Source: an uncultured Prevotellaceae bacterium (GTDB taxonomy: Bacteria; Bacteroidota; Bacteroidia; Bacteroidales; Bacteroidaceae). From it: DNA of 32,220 nt. Shown here piece after piece: positions 1-8,227 of the stretch (positions are counted from its first letter, which is position 1; each line of letters starts with the position of its first letter). The DNA lies in contig CAMNCV010000118.1 in assembly GCA_946534585.1 (NCBI GenBank), positions 1-32,220 on the forward strand, given 5' to 3'. Below the pieces are notes generated by a model. It was not told the origin of the DNA and searched no databases. It saw only the letters and a program-made list of their open reading frames with translations. The position numbers and the translations under genes are program-made.

Positions 1-89
1 GGAAGATTGGCAGAGTGACCGAATGCGCTGGACTCGAAATCCGGTATACGCTTTACCGCGTATCGGGGGTTTGAATCCCTCATCTTCCG
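1..89 (+). tRNA. tRNA-Ser (anticodon CGA)
   Basis: A complete class II tRNA cloverleaf starts at the first base of the window. The acceptor arm GGAAGAT (1-7) pairs with ATCTTCC (82-88), followed by discriminator G89. The anticodon loop reads CTCGAAA, giving anticodon CGA, which decodes UCG serine codons. A long variable arm (about 45-65) and the T-loop TTTGAATCC support serine. The 3' CCA is not encoded and would be added after transcription. A strong hairpin terminator follows directly. Confidence 0.95.
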
Positions 90-160
90 CAAGAAACACC
101 GCAAGAAGCAAGTTCTTCCGCCATGCAATGCAGGAAGATACGTGTTTCTTGCGTTTTTTT
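90..160 (+). terminator. Rho-independent terminator of the tRNA-Ser gene
   Basis: GCAAGAAACAC (89-99) pairs perfectly with GTGTTTCTTGC (142-152), and the stem is followed by a run of seven T. A second internal pairing (CTTCC near 115 with GGAAG near 133) extends the structure. It ends the tRNA transcript. Positions 160-290 hold no gene that I can recognise. Confidence 0.8.
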
Positions 161-294
161 ATTTCCTCGCGCTAAATACAAGAATAGTTATCAGATAAAC
201 GATTATTTAACTAAAATTAAGCATTTAGCACTGTATCTTGCACTAAAAAAAGTTAAAGAGACGGGGCAGTGACGATGAATTGTTATTTTTTTTG

Positions 295-302
295 TATCTT
301 TG
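295..302 (+). promoter_or_regulatory. Putative -7 box for the MFS transporter gene
   Basis: TATCTTTG matches the Bacteroidetes sigma-ABfr -7 consensus TAnnTTTG. No convincing TTTG -33 box lies 19-21 bp upstream, so this would be a weak or regulated promoter. It would give a leader of about 95 nt that is A-rich and has no Shine-Dalgarno sequence. Confidence 0.5.
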
Positions 303-407
303 CACGAAACTTTGTGTTCTTGACCTATGAGAAGGTTTATGTGGCATCATCTATAAAAACTAAATAACAAGTATAAAAACTAAAAAAACAAAATAACAAG
401 CCAAACA

Positions 408-1859
408 ATGAGTTCAGTAACAACAAACAAGATGACCAACTGGCGTTGGGTCATGTGTGCGATGCTATTCTTCGCCACTACCGTAAACTACATGGACCGT
501 CAGGTTCTGTCACTCACATGGAAAGACTTCATCTCGCCTGAGTTCCACTGGAACGACGAGATATACGGTAACATTACCGCTGTATTTTCCATCCTTTATG
601 CCGTAGCCAACCTCTTTGCAGGCAAGTTCGTTGACTGGATGGGTACAAAGAAGGGTTACTTCTGGGCTATCACCGTATGGTCACTTGGTGCTGTGTTGCA
701 CGCAGGTTGCGGATGGTTTACCATGCAGTATGAAGGACTCGGAAGCATTGAAGCACTGAGAGCAGTGCAGGCTGGTTCAACAGCAGCTGTGGCTATCGCT
801 ACTGTCAGCATGTATGCCTTCCTCGCTTGCCGATGCATCCTCGCATTGGGTGAGGCTGGTAACTTCCCTGCAGCTATCAAGGTTACGGCTGAGTATTTCC
901 CTAAGAAAGACCGTGCTTTCGCTACCTCTATATTCAACTCTGGCGCATCAGTAGGCGCACTGGCAGCACCTGCCACCATTCCGTTGCTCGCAAAGGCATG
1001 GGGTTGGGAGATGGCCTTCATCATCATCGGTGCCCTTGGCTTCATCTGGGCAGGCGTATGGCTCTTCGTATATGACAAGCCAGCACAGTCGAAGTTTGTA
1101 AATGAGGCCGAGCTCAACTACGTAAACCAGGACGATGAACAGGAAAAAGCAACAGAAGTAGAGGTAGAGGAGAAGCAGATGAGCTACATGGAAGCCTTCT
1201 CTCACCGCCAGACGTGGTCATTCGCTTTCGGTAAGTTCATGACCGACGGTGTATGGTGGTTCTTCCTCTTCTGGGCTCCGGCATACTTCTCTGACCAGTT
1301 CCATGCAACCTCAGACTCACCTCTTGGAATATCACTTATATTCACTCTATATGCTATCGTGACAGTGCTGTCAATGTTCGGTGGCTACCTGCCAAAGCTC
1401 TTCGTAGAGAAGAAGGGCATGAATCCTTATCAAGGTCGTATGCTCGCTATGCTTATCTTCGCGTTCTTCCCATTGTTGGCTCTCTTCGCACAGCCTATGG
1501 GTGATGCGTATGGACCATGGTGGCCGGCAATCATCATCGGACTTGTAGGCGCAGGCCATCAGGCTTGGTCAGCCAACATCTTCTCTACCACAGGCGATAT
1601 GTTCCCAAAGAGTGCCGTGGCTACCATCACTGGTATCGGCTCTATGGCAGGCGGTGTCGGTTCATTCCTCATCAATAAGATTTCCGGTAACCTCTTCACC
1701 TACGCCGAGGCACAGGGCTCTGCCTTCACTTTCATGGGCTTCGAGGGCAAGCCAGCCGGATATATGATTATCTTCTGCGTGTGTGCAGTGGCATACCTTA
1801 TCGGCTGGAGTGTTATGAAGCTGCTCGTGCCGAAGTACAAGCCAGTAGTGGTAAAGTAA
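408..1859 (+). CDS. MFS transporter, hexuronate (ExuT)-type anion:cation symporter
   Basis: This 483-residue inner-membrane protein has the 12-helix layout of the major facilitator superfamily. The first helix carries NYMDRQVLS, followed by the loop FAGKFVDWMGTKKG, a form of the G-x-x-x-D-R/K-x-G loop 2-3 signature. The sequence reads like ExuT/hexuronate and sugar-acid transporters of the anion:cation symporter family, which import galacturonate or glucuronate with protons. A charged cytoplasmic loop (about residues 225-260) separates the two six-helix halves. It stands alone: no uronate catabolic gene is adjacent, so the substrate is inferred from family resemblance only. A strong terminator follows. 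It could also transport another sugar acid. Confidence 0.82.
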   Translation: MSSVTTNKMTNWRWVMCAMLFFATTVNYMDRQVLSLTWKDFISPEFHWNDEIYGNITAVFSILYAVANLFAGKFVDWMGTKKGYFWAITVWSLGAVLHAGCGWFTMQYEGLGSIEALRAVQAGSTAAVAIATVSMYAFLACRCILALGEAGNFPAAIKVTAEYFPKKDRAFATSIFNSGASVGALAAPATIPLLAKAWGWEMAFIIIGALGFIWAGVWLFVYDKPAQSKFVNEAELNYVNQDDEQEKATEVEVEEKQMSYMEAFSHRQTWSFAFGKFMTDGVWWFFLFWAPAYFSDQFHATSDSPLGISLIFTLYAIVTVLSMFGGYLPKLFVEKKGMNPYQGRMLAMLIFAFFPLLALFAQPMGDAYGPWWPAIIIGLVGAGHQAWSANIFSTTGDMFPKSAVATITGIGSMAGGVGSFLINKISGNLFTYAEAQGSAFTFMGFEGKPAGYMIIFCVCAVAYLIGWSVMKLLVPKYKPVVVK

Positions 1860-1906
1860 GGCATTTAACATAAATAATACATAATTCGTAAATTTCAATA
1901 CTTAGC

Positions 1907-1971
1907 GCATAATTCATGGCTTTGGGTATTCTTATTGATGCTGCGAGCCATGAATTATGCTTTTTTTTTTT
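1907..1971 (+). terminator. Strong intrinsic terminator of the MFS gene, abutting the hmuY-like start
   Basis: GCATAATTCATGGCT (1907-1921) and AGCCATGAATTATGC (1946-1960) form a perfect 15-bp stem followed by eleven T (1961-1971). The next gene's most credible ATG is at 1973, directly after the T-tract, so termination and the expression of the downstream gene must interact. Confidence 0.85.
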
Positions 1972-1972
1972 G

Positions 1973-2758
1973 ATGAATAAAGATATTAGAAGCTTTATTT
2001 ATGTCATTACGGTCATGACACTGACAGCTTGCAACGGCATCATGGACGGACTGTATGATGAAGACACGTCGCAAAGAGGCGGTGCGACCGCAGATGACAT
2101 TGAGATTGTGAGCGGTACGCTTACCATCAATGCCTCAAACTGGAAAAACTGGTATTACATTGACCTGCATGCGCTGCACGACTCAATAGTGAATGGCGCA
2201 GAGCAGGATTTGTCTTTTCCGCCGTACCCCATCCCAACGACGCTGACTGGCGAATGGGACGGAGAGTCGGCCGTTTGCACATACTGGTATGATGTGTTTG
2301 GCGAGGGACTGCAAAACCACGAATTGCGTAGCAGCACTCCAGCCGATACGCAGGAGGAACCCGAACAGTGGGACTTGGCGTTGCATCGCGACAACGTGCG
2401 CACCAATGGCGGAGCGGTATTCATGACGCAGTCTGCTGACATCAATGACCTCGGCGATGCATGGCGCAGCGATGCCGCCACCTGGCAGGAAGACGAATGG
2501 AACGAGACCGACGTATGGATGGATCAGTCGCAGATGTTCACCGGAGTGATAGGCAACCAGCGCATAAAAATCAACCCCCTGCTCAGCAGTTGGCTGACGT
2601 TACAGATACCACCCATTCCGCCATCTTTCACCTACAACGGCAATGCCTTCGTCATACGACTGAAAGACGGCACGTATGCCGCCATACGCCTGGCCGACTA
2701 CCGCAAGCAAGGCACCAACTGCATAATGACTATAGAATACCGCTATCCGCTGCAATAA
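1973..2758 (+). CDS. HmuY-family heme-binding surface lipoprotein
   Basis: The protein (261 residues from this start) has a lipoprotein signal ending in the lipobox LTAC, with Cys at about residue 20, so it should be lipidated and exported. The segment WDLALHRDNVRTNGGAV is the core motif of the HmuY family, heme scavengers known from Porphyromonas and relatives. Many Trp and Tyr residues and a C-terminal beta-rich half fit that fold. The adjacent downstream gene (64 bp later) is a HmuR-like TonB receptor, the usual partner, which strengthens the call. The frame stays open upstream to an ATG at 1916, but that extension reads through a terminator stem and its T-tract. ATG 1973 gives a proper signal peptide. 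Heme-coordinating residues cannot be assigned by eye. Confidence 0.82.
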   Translation: MNKDIRSFIYVITVMTLTACNGIMDGLYDEDTSQRGGATADDIEIVSGTLTINASNWKNWYYIDLHALHDSIVNGAEQDLSFPPYPIPTTLTGEWDGESAVCTYWYDVFGEGLQNHELRSSTPADTQEEPEQWDLALHRDNVRTNGGAVFMTQSADINDLGDAWRSDAATWQEDEWNETDVWMDQSQMFTGVIGNQRIKINPLLSSWLTLQIPPIPPSFTYNGNAFVIRLKDGTYAAIRLADYRKQGTNCIMTIEYRYPLQ

Positions 2759-2822
2759 TAGCCCCACTTCGGCTCTCACTGTGAGTGATGGAGATTAAGT
2801 CAATTCTTTTCTGGAAAAAGTG

Positions 2823-4865
2823 ATGATAAAAAAGTATGTAATACTGGCTCTGTTGATGTCGCCATGCGCAATACACGCAGAGACCAACCAACTGGACGAT
2901 GCAACCACAGCGCCCATACAGCTCGAACAACTCGTGGTGACTGGCACGCGAACGCAAAAGACACTGAAGGATACCCCCGTGCAGACACGCGTCATAACAC
3001 ACAATGACATCGTCAACAGCGATGCCACCAACATACAAGAACTGCTGACGCAGGAGATGCCGGGGGTGGAATACTCCTACGCCATGAGTCAGCTGACACA
3101 CCTGAACTTCGCCGGTTTCGGCGGACAGAGCGTGCTTTTCCTCGTTGACGGCGAACGTCTTGCCGGCGAGACGATGGACGACGTGGACTTCCAGCGTCTG
3201 TCAATGCAAAACGTGGAGCGCGTGGAGATAATCAAGGGTGCTGCTTCTGCGCTCTACGGCTCCAACGCTGCCGGGGGCGTAATCAACATAATAACGCGCC
3301 AACCGCAGAAGGGCTGGCAACTGAACGTGAACGGACGCACGCGCATAGGGCAGCGCGAGGAGAACCGCTATGGGCTCAATCTGATGCTGAGCAGCAACAA
3401 GGTGAGCAATACGCTCGACTTCACAGGCACCAACATGGCTGGCTACGACGTGAAGAACGGCGACCCTCTGAAGGCCGTGACCAACTACTACGTACACCGT
3501 ATGTATGGCAATCGCGTGCGCAGCGTGAGCGACCGCCTGACGTGGCAGCCGCTTGACCGACTGCGCTTCACGCTCCACGGAGGCTACTACTTCAGCAACC
3601 GCGAGACGGCCACCACCACACTCCCCGACCACTACCGCGACCTGACGTTCGGAGCGCGCGCGACATGGGACATGACTGCACGCGACAATATCGAGGTTTC
3701 ATACAACTTCGACCAGTTTGACAAGGCTCAGCACAGCACCATCAGTGACCTGTGCATCAGATATTACTCCAACGTGCAGCACTCCGTGCGCACACTCTAC
3801 AACCACACCTTCGGTCGGAAAGACATACTGACCATAGGAGGCGACTACATGCGCGACTACATGCTCAATTCGAAGACTGCCGCCGGAGAGTACCGCCAAT
3901 ATACTGCCGACGTGTTTGCACAGTACGACTGGAATATCACCAGTCGCTGGGAGGCGGTGGCTGCCATTCGCTATGACTATTTCAGCGACGGCGAGAACCA
4001 TCAGCTGACGCCCAAACTCAACCTGCGCTACCGCCTGCTCGACAACCTGACGCTGCGCGGTGGCTACGGCATGGGCTTCCGTGCGCCTACGCTGAAGGAG
4101 AAGTACTACATATTCAACATGGTGGGCATCTGGGACATTGTGGGCTCCAATGTCGTGGGCTATGAGCTGAAACCCGAGCAGAGCCACAACTTCAGTCTGT
4201 CGGCAGAATACAGCCACAGCGGACTATACCTCATGGCATCGGCCTACTACACCATCATACGCAACCGCATCACACCCGGTGCGCCACGCATGGCCACCGA
4301 CTTCCCCGGCGATGCCTCTGTGCTCGGCACGGACAAGTGGCTGCCCTACACCAACGTGGAACGCTACAATGCCCACGGCATAGACCTGACGGCTCAGAAG
4401 CACTGGCGCAATGGTCTGGAGGCGAAGCTCTCCTATGCCTACATACACGAGCAGTTGCCCAGGGATGCCAACGGCGAAGCCATCAACAACCAGTATCAGC
4501 CGGCACGTCCACACTCGCTGACGGCTCGTCTGGAGTGGGACAAGCAGCTGACAAAAAACTACGGTCTCAACATTGCCCTCACTGGGCGTTTCCTGTCGGC
4601 AGTGAGTAATATCGAGTTTGTAGATTATCAGACGCGTGATGAGTACGGCCGGCTGTTACGCAAAGAGGCCAGATACCCGGCCTATACCATGTGGAAACTG
4701 CAGGCCACGCAGCGCATAGGTCAGGCAGCACGCCTGACGCTGACCCTTGACAACCTGTTTGACTACCAGCCGGAGTACCACTACTTCAACTCGCCCTTCA
4801 CCGATGGCATCGCAGTAATGGCAGGACTTAGTGTGGATATTGACAAGATGCTGAAAAACAAATAG
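2823..4865 (+). CDS. TonB-dependent heme receptor, HmuR-like
   Basis: This 680-residue outer-membrane receptor has a signal peptide ending near HAE, a TonB-box-like segment LEQLVVTGTRT, a plug domain (about 35-150, with LFLVDGERL and the ALYGSNAAGGVINI motif) and a 22-strand barrel ending in an aromatic-rich C-terminus. The FRAP motif, at about 419-422, matches the YRAP/FRAP box of heme receptors. The NPDL box normally found shortly after it is not recognisable; the sequence there reads NVVGYELKPE. It follows the HmuY-like lipoprotein by 64 bp, so the pair should capture heme at the surface and pass it through the outer membrane using TonB. No hmuSTUV genes follow. GTG at 2820 in frame is an alternative start; ATG 2823 is more likely. 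Confidence 0.85.
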   Translation: MIKKYVILALLMSPCAIHAETNQLDDATTAPIQLEQLVVTGTRTQKTLKDTPVQTRVITHNDIVNSDATNIQELLTQEMPGVEYSYAMSQLTHLNFAGFGGQSVLFLVDGERLAGETMDDVDFQRLSMQNVERVEIIKGAASALYGSNAAGGVINIITRQPQKGWQLNVNGRTRIGQREENRYGLNLMLSSNKVSNTLDFTGTNMAGYDVKNGDPLKAVTNYYVHRMYGNRVRSVSDRLTWQPLDRLRFTLHGGYYFSNRETATTTLPDHYRDLTFGARATWDMTARDNIEVSYNFDQFDKAQHSTISDLCIRYYSNVQHSVRTLYNHTFGRKDILTIGGDYMRDYMLNSKTAAGEYRQYTADVFAQYDWNITSRWEAVAAIRYDYFSDGENHQLTPKLNLRYRLLDNLTLRGGYGMGFRAPTLKEKYYIFNMVGIWDIVGSNVVGYELKPEQSHNFSLSAEYSHSGLYLMASAYYTIIRNRITPGAPRMATDFPGDASVLGTDKWLPYTNVERYNAHGIDLTAQKHWRNGLEAKLSYAYIHEQLPRDANGEAINNQYQPARPHSLTARLEWDKQLTKNYGLNIALTGRFLSAVSNIEFVDYQTRDEYGRLLRKEARYPAYTMWKLQATQRIGQAARLTLTLDNLFDYQPEYHYFNSPFTDGIAVMAGLSVDIDKMLKNK

Positions 4866-4879
4866 ATAACAACCACGCA

Positions 4880-4964
4880 GTAAAAGCTATGCTTTTACAC
4901 GGTAATCGCTATCTGATTACACCGCAAAAGCTATCTGATTACCATGTAATCAGATAGCTTTTAC
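4880..4964. repeat. Array of four 19-bp palindromic units, 22-bp period
   Basis: Four 19-bp units start at 4880, 4902, 4924 and 4946, separated by 3-bp spacers. Each unit is two half-words around TAT/ATA: one half is GTAAAAGC-like and the other GTAATCAG-like. The four units show the four combinations, including GTAAAAGCTATGCTTTTAC (self-palindromic) and GCAAAAGCTATCTGATTAC. The array sits between the 3' ends of two convergent genes. The same unit recurs at 27673-27779. Confidence 0.85.
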
Positions 4965-4991
4965 TATGCCTTCACTTTTATACTGGATAGT

Positions 4992-5528
4992 TTAAAAAAA
5001 TAATGTGACCTTCTGATAGCCCGTTTCGGGCGAGGTAACGACAGGCGTGGGGAACTTAAACGACCCGATTTCGTCAAACACGGCCAGAAGTTCTTCATTG
5101 CTGTAAACGTCAAACAGTCGTTTCTTCGACACGATGTTAGTGCAATATACGTCGCCGTTGTCATCGATGAGAATGTCAAATTCAAGGATGAACTCATGGG
5201 GGTAGTTGCTGTTGTCGTTGCGAGCTAACGACTGAATGGCTTGGATTTTTATGTCATCGAAAATACCATAGACCTTTTCTTTCTTCGCCCACAGCGGTTT
5301 CTTCGTCACGATTTCAAACTCAGTCTTTTGTTTCTCTATCTCCTTCGTCCTGGCATTGATGTCCGCCACGCTATAGTAATAAAACTTATACTTGGGGTGA
5401 TAGCGTTCCTTTATCGTGCGTCCGTTGTATTCCCTCGTGTCAGAATTGCCCTGACTACCATGTGTCTGTGCCGTAATGAATGATACATTCAGGATTAGCA
5501 GCATTAAAATAAAAAAGTGTTTCTTCAT
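4992..5528 (-). CDS. Secreted hypothetical protein with a TonB-C-like C-terminal segment
   Basis: This 178-residue protein starts with a clear Sec signal peptide (MKKHFFILMLLILNVSFITAQ), so it is periplasmic or surface located. I do not recognise the family. The middle is Lys- and Tyr-rich with a predicted helix (about 55-75). The C-terminal 80 residues (FILEFDILIDDNGDVYCTNI, then a helix, then FKFPTP, then YQKVTLFF) resemble the beta-alpha-beta layout of TonB C-terminal domains, which often occur in stand-alone Bacteroidetes proteins; this is only pattern resemblance. The start was chosen at 5528; an in-frame ATG at 5540 is equally possible, and a longer frame to 5624 would run through the promoter. 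The gene is monocistronic and convergent with the heme receptor gene. Confidence 0.65.
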   Translation of the reverse strand: MKKHFFILMLLILNVSFITAQTHGSQGNSDTREYNGRTIKERYHPKYKFYYYSVADINARTKEIEKQKTEFEIVTKKPLWAKKEKVYGIFDDIKIQAIQSLARNDNSNYPHEFILEFDILIDDNGDVYCTNIVSKKRLFDVYSNEELLAVFDEIGSFKFPTPVVTSPETGYQKVTLFF

Positions 5529-5561
5529 TGTCGTGGTCATAGTTTTAGTTTTTAGTTTCTG

Positions 5562-5592
5562 CAAAGATAAATAAAAACAATGAATACGGCAA
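5562..5592 (-). promoter_or_regulatory. Promoter of the 4992-5528 gene
   Basis: On the minus strand a TATCTTTG box (5569 to 5562) lies 20 bp downstream of ATTG (5593 to 5590). This matches the Bacteroidetes TTG-N19-21-TAnnTTTG pattern. Transcription would start about 5555, leaving an A-rich leader of 15-30 nt before the candidate ATGs. Confidence 0.6.
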
Positions 5593-5685
5593 TAAAAAAA
5601 CACTTTTTTTAACATATTTTTCACTTTTGTGTGCTATGTGTTGTCACCAGCGCGAAAAGCGATTTGAGAATAGAGAATAGTATCA

Positions 5686-7794
5686 TTAGTTGCTGAAGAC
5701 TATCTCACCGTCACGACTGTCAACCACAATCGGCTTGTCCTTGCTGACCGTTCCTGAGAGCAACTGCTTGCTCAGGGCGTTGAGTACGTCGCGCTGTATG
5801 GCACGTTTCACAGGACGCGCACCGAAGTCGGGGTCGAAGCCTGCCTCTGCCAGCGTGCTGATGGCGGCATCGGTCACGTTGAGCGTGAAGCCTTGCTCTT
5901 GCAGCATCTTCGCTACGCGGTTCATCTGCAGGCGTACTATCTCGCTTATCTGCTCCTTGCTGAGCTGTGAGAAATTGATGATTTCGTCGATACGATTGAG
6001 GAATTCAGGACGTATTGGCGGTTTTACCATGCCGTTGCCGTCGAGTATCGGTGCCTTGCCATAGAGTTGATCCATGGTGAGGTTTGAAGTCATGATGATT
6101 ATTGTGTTCTTGAAGTTGACCACGCGCCCCTTCGAATCGGTCAGCCGACCGTCATCAAGCACTTGCAGCAGCGTGTTGAACACGTCGGGATGCGCCTTTT
6201 CTATCTCATCAAACAGCACCACAGAGTATGGCTTGCGCCTGACAGCCTCTGTCAGCTGACCGCCCTCGTCGTAACCTACGTAGCCCGGAGGCGCACCGAT
6301 AAGTCTGGTCACGCTGAACTTCTCCTGATACTCGCTCATGTCGATACGCGTAATCATCTGTTCGTCGTTGAACAGGTAGTCGGCCAGAGCCTTTGCCAGT
6401 TCTGTCTTACCCACGCCCGTAGTGCCGAGGAATATGTAGGAGGCGATAGGCCTCTTCGGGTCTTGCAAACCTGCACGGCTGCGGCGCACGGCATCGCTTA
6501 CCGCCTGTATGGCCTCGTCCTGACCAATCACGCGCTTGTGGAGCTCGTCCTCAAGATGCAGCAGTTTGTCGCGCTCGCTCTGCATCATGCGCGTGACGGG
6601 TATGCCCGTCCAGCGGCTTACCACCTCGGCAATGTCATCGGCTGTAACCTCCTCGCGCACCATCTTGGCCGCACCAGAGGAAATCTCCGCCTGCACCTTC
6701 TTGATGTCCTCCTCCAGTTCCTTCAGCTTGCCGTAGCGTATCTCCGCCACCTTGCCATAGTTGCCCTCGCGCTCAGCCTTGTCGGCTTCGAAGCGCAGAT
6801 GCTCAATATCCTGCTTGTCCTGCTGGATTTTGTCAACAAGGTTTTTCTCCTTCACCCACTCCGAGCGCATACGCATCTGCTCGTCCTGCAGGGTTGAGAT
6901 GGTCTTGTTGAGCTCTGCCAGCTTCTCCTTGTCGTCTTCGCGCTTTATTGCCTCGCGCTCTATCTCCAGTTGTTTCAGCTTGCGCTCCAGTTCGTCAAGT
7001 TCCTCAGGCACTGAGTCACGCTCCATGCGCAGTTTTGCGGCAGCCTCATCCATCAGGTCGATGGCCTTGTCAGGCAGGAAACGGTCGCTGATATATCGGC
7101 TCGACAGTGTCACTGCCGCTATGCAGGCATCATCCTGTATGCGCACGCGGTGGTGGTTTTCATAGCGTTCCTTCAGTCCGCGCAGTATGGATATAGCACT
7201 CAGCTCGTCTGGTTCGTCAACCATCACTATCTGGAAACGGCGCTCCAGTGCCTTGTCCTTTTCGAAATACTTCTGGTATTCGTTGAGTGTTGTTGCACCC
7301 ACAGCGCGCAGTTCGCCACGCGCCAGCGCCGGCTTCAGTATGTTGGCAGCATCCATGGCACCCTCTCCGCCGCCTGCTCCTACGAGTGTGTGTATCTCGT
7401 CAATGAACAGGATATACCTGCCTTGCGACTCCACTACGCCATTTATCACTCCCTTCAGGCGCTCCTCAAACTCGCCCTTGTACTTGGCACCAGCCACCAG
7501 CGCACCCATATCGAGCGTGTATATCTCCTTGTCCTTTAGGTTTTCAGGCACGTCGCCCCTGACAATGCGCTGCGCCAGTCCCTCGGCAATGGCGGTCTTA
7601 CCCGTTCCTGGCTCACCAATAAGTATAGGGTTGTTTTTCGTTCGGCGCGACAGAATCTGTAGTACGCGTCGGATTTCGTCGTCGCGGCCTATCACAGGGT
7701 CAAGCTTCCCTGACTTTGCGTCAGCCACGAGGTTCTTGCAGAAGCGGCTCAGTGCTTCCTTGCCGCTCATTGCTTGTTCTTGATTCATCATCAT
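5686..7794 (-). CDS. clpB: ClpB-type AAA+ disaggregase lacking the N-domain
   Basis: The 702-residue protein has two AAA+ modules. NBD1 carries Walker A GEPGTGKT (60-67) and Walker B ILFIDEIH (about 128-135). NBD2 carries GTTGVGKT (about 455-462) and VVLFDEIE (about 520). Between them lies a long coiled-coil middle domain (about 265-390), the mark of ClpB/Hsp104, which works with DnaK to dissolve aggregates in the cytoplasm. Full ClpB is about 860 residues; here the roughly 145-residue N-terminal substrate-binding domain is absent. The start ATG at 7794 has a good AAAGGAG Shine-Dalgarno sequence 7 nt upstream, and no N-domain coding remnant lies upstream, so the short form is encoded as such. 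It corresponds to the short ClpB isoform of E. coli, which is made by internal initiation. Confidence 0.93.
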   Translation of the reverse strand: MMMNQEQAMSGKEALSRFCKNLVADAKSGKLDPVIGRDDEIRRVLQILSRRTKNNPILIGEPGTGKTAIAEGLAQRIVRGDVPENLKDKEIYTLDMGALVAGAKYKGEFEERLKGVINGVVESQGRYILFIDEIHTLVGAGGGEGAMDAANILKPALARGELRAVGATTLNEYQKYFEKDKALERRFQIVMVDEPDELSAISILRGLKERYENHHRVRIQDDACIAAVTLSSRYISDRFLPDKAIDLMDEAAAKLRMERDSVPEELDELERKLKQLEIEREAIKREDDKEKLAELNKTISTLQDEQMRMRSEWVKEKNLVDKIQQDKQDIEHLRFEADKAEREGNYGKVAEIRYGKLKELEEDIKKVQAEISSGAAKMVREEVTADDIAEVVSRWTGIPVTRMMQSERDKLLHLEDELHKRVIGQDEAIQAVSDAVRRSRAGLQDPKRPIASYIFLGTTGVGKTELAKALADYLFNDEQMITRIDMSEYQEKFSVTRLIGAPPGYVGYDEGGQLTEAVRRKPYSVVLFDEIEKAHPDVFNTLLQVLDDGRLTDSKGRVVNFKNTIIIMTSNLTMDQLYGKAPILDGNGMVKPPIRPEFLNRIDEIINFSQLSKEQISEIVRLQMNRVAKMLQEQGFTLNVTDAAISTLAEAGFDPDFGARPVKRAIQRDVLNALSKQLLSGTVSKDKPIVVDSRDGEIVFSN

Positions 7795-7935
7795 AATCTA
7801 ACTCCTTTCTTCTGTTTATATGTTATGTTTTTTTGTATTTCTGTCTCAACCAAATCTCATTCCAACGATTTCTGTGTGTCATCATGTCGTCTTTTCGTGA
7901 CAATGTGTCAGCGAACTGCGATTAGTTCTATACAA

Positions 7936-7990
7936 AATAAGACTATCACGACAATTCCATGAGTAAAGAAATTGTCCTGATAGTCTTATT
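7936..7990 (-). terminator. Long hairpin, probable terminator for the 8031-10375 unit
   Basis: The arms at 7936-7956 and 7970-7990 are complementary at 20 of 21 positions with a 13-nt loop. On the minus strand the stem runs into TTATTTTGTATAG, a moderate T-rich tail. It lies just after the small 8031-8201 gene, which it would terminate. The region 7800-7930 between it and clpB holds no other recognisable gene or clear promoter. Confidence 0.6.
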
Positions 7991-8030
7991 GTCGCTATTC
8001 TTGTGTGAATAGTGAGAAGTTCGTTAATGC

Positions 8031-8201
8031 TTATTCTTCAACATCTTCCCATAGGTCGAATGACGTGCCTTTGGCACCGATGTCATCTTTATTCGTTATG
8101 GGAGTTTCGCTAGTTGGTATTTTTTCGCTTGCTTGCATAAGGCGCAAGGGCTTGATTCTTACGAAGCGTGCTGTAGGTGTGATATATAAAATCTTTTTCA
8201 T
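8031..8201 (-). CDS. Small hypothetical protein, 56 residues, acidic W-containing tail
   Basis: An open frame starts ATG AAA AAG at 8201 and ends TAA at 8031, 26 bp after the stop of the large secreted protein gene and before a strong hairpin, so it is probably co-transcribed. The product begins MKKILYITPTARFVRIKPL, has a middle rich in Ser/Thr/Pro, and ends in KGTSFDLWEDVEE. I recall many short Prevotella proteins with a basic MKK-Y-P start and a C-terminal acidic tail around a single Trp, usually left unannotated, but I cannot verify homology here. There is no signal peptide. Function is unknown. Confidence 0.55.
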   Translation of the reverse strand: MKKILYITPTARFVRIKPLRLMQASEKIPTSETPITNKDDIGAKGTSFDLWEDVEE

Positions 8202-8227
8202 TTCTTTATGTATTTGAGATTAGTGCT

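Noticed and set aside
4880..4964. CRISPR-like array
   Set aside because: Repeats are 19 bp with only 3-bp spacers and alternate in orientation; no cas genes are near.
6163..6897. 244-residue plus-strand frame inside clpB
   Set aside because: Antisense to intact ClpB coding sequence with all AAA+ motifs; no independent promoter or domain.
7795..7935. Frameshifted remnant of the ClpB N-domain upstream of the short clpB
   Set aside because: Translating the minus strand upstream of 7794 by eye shows no N-domain-like sequence, and a good Shine-Dalgarno sequence fits the short start.
8005..8217. 70-residue plus-strand frame
   Set aside because: It overlaps, on the other strand, the 56-codon minus-strand frame, which has the better start, composition and operon position.
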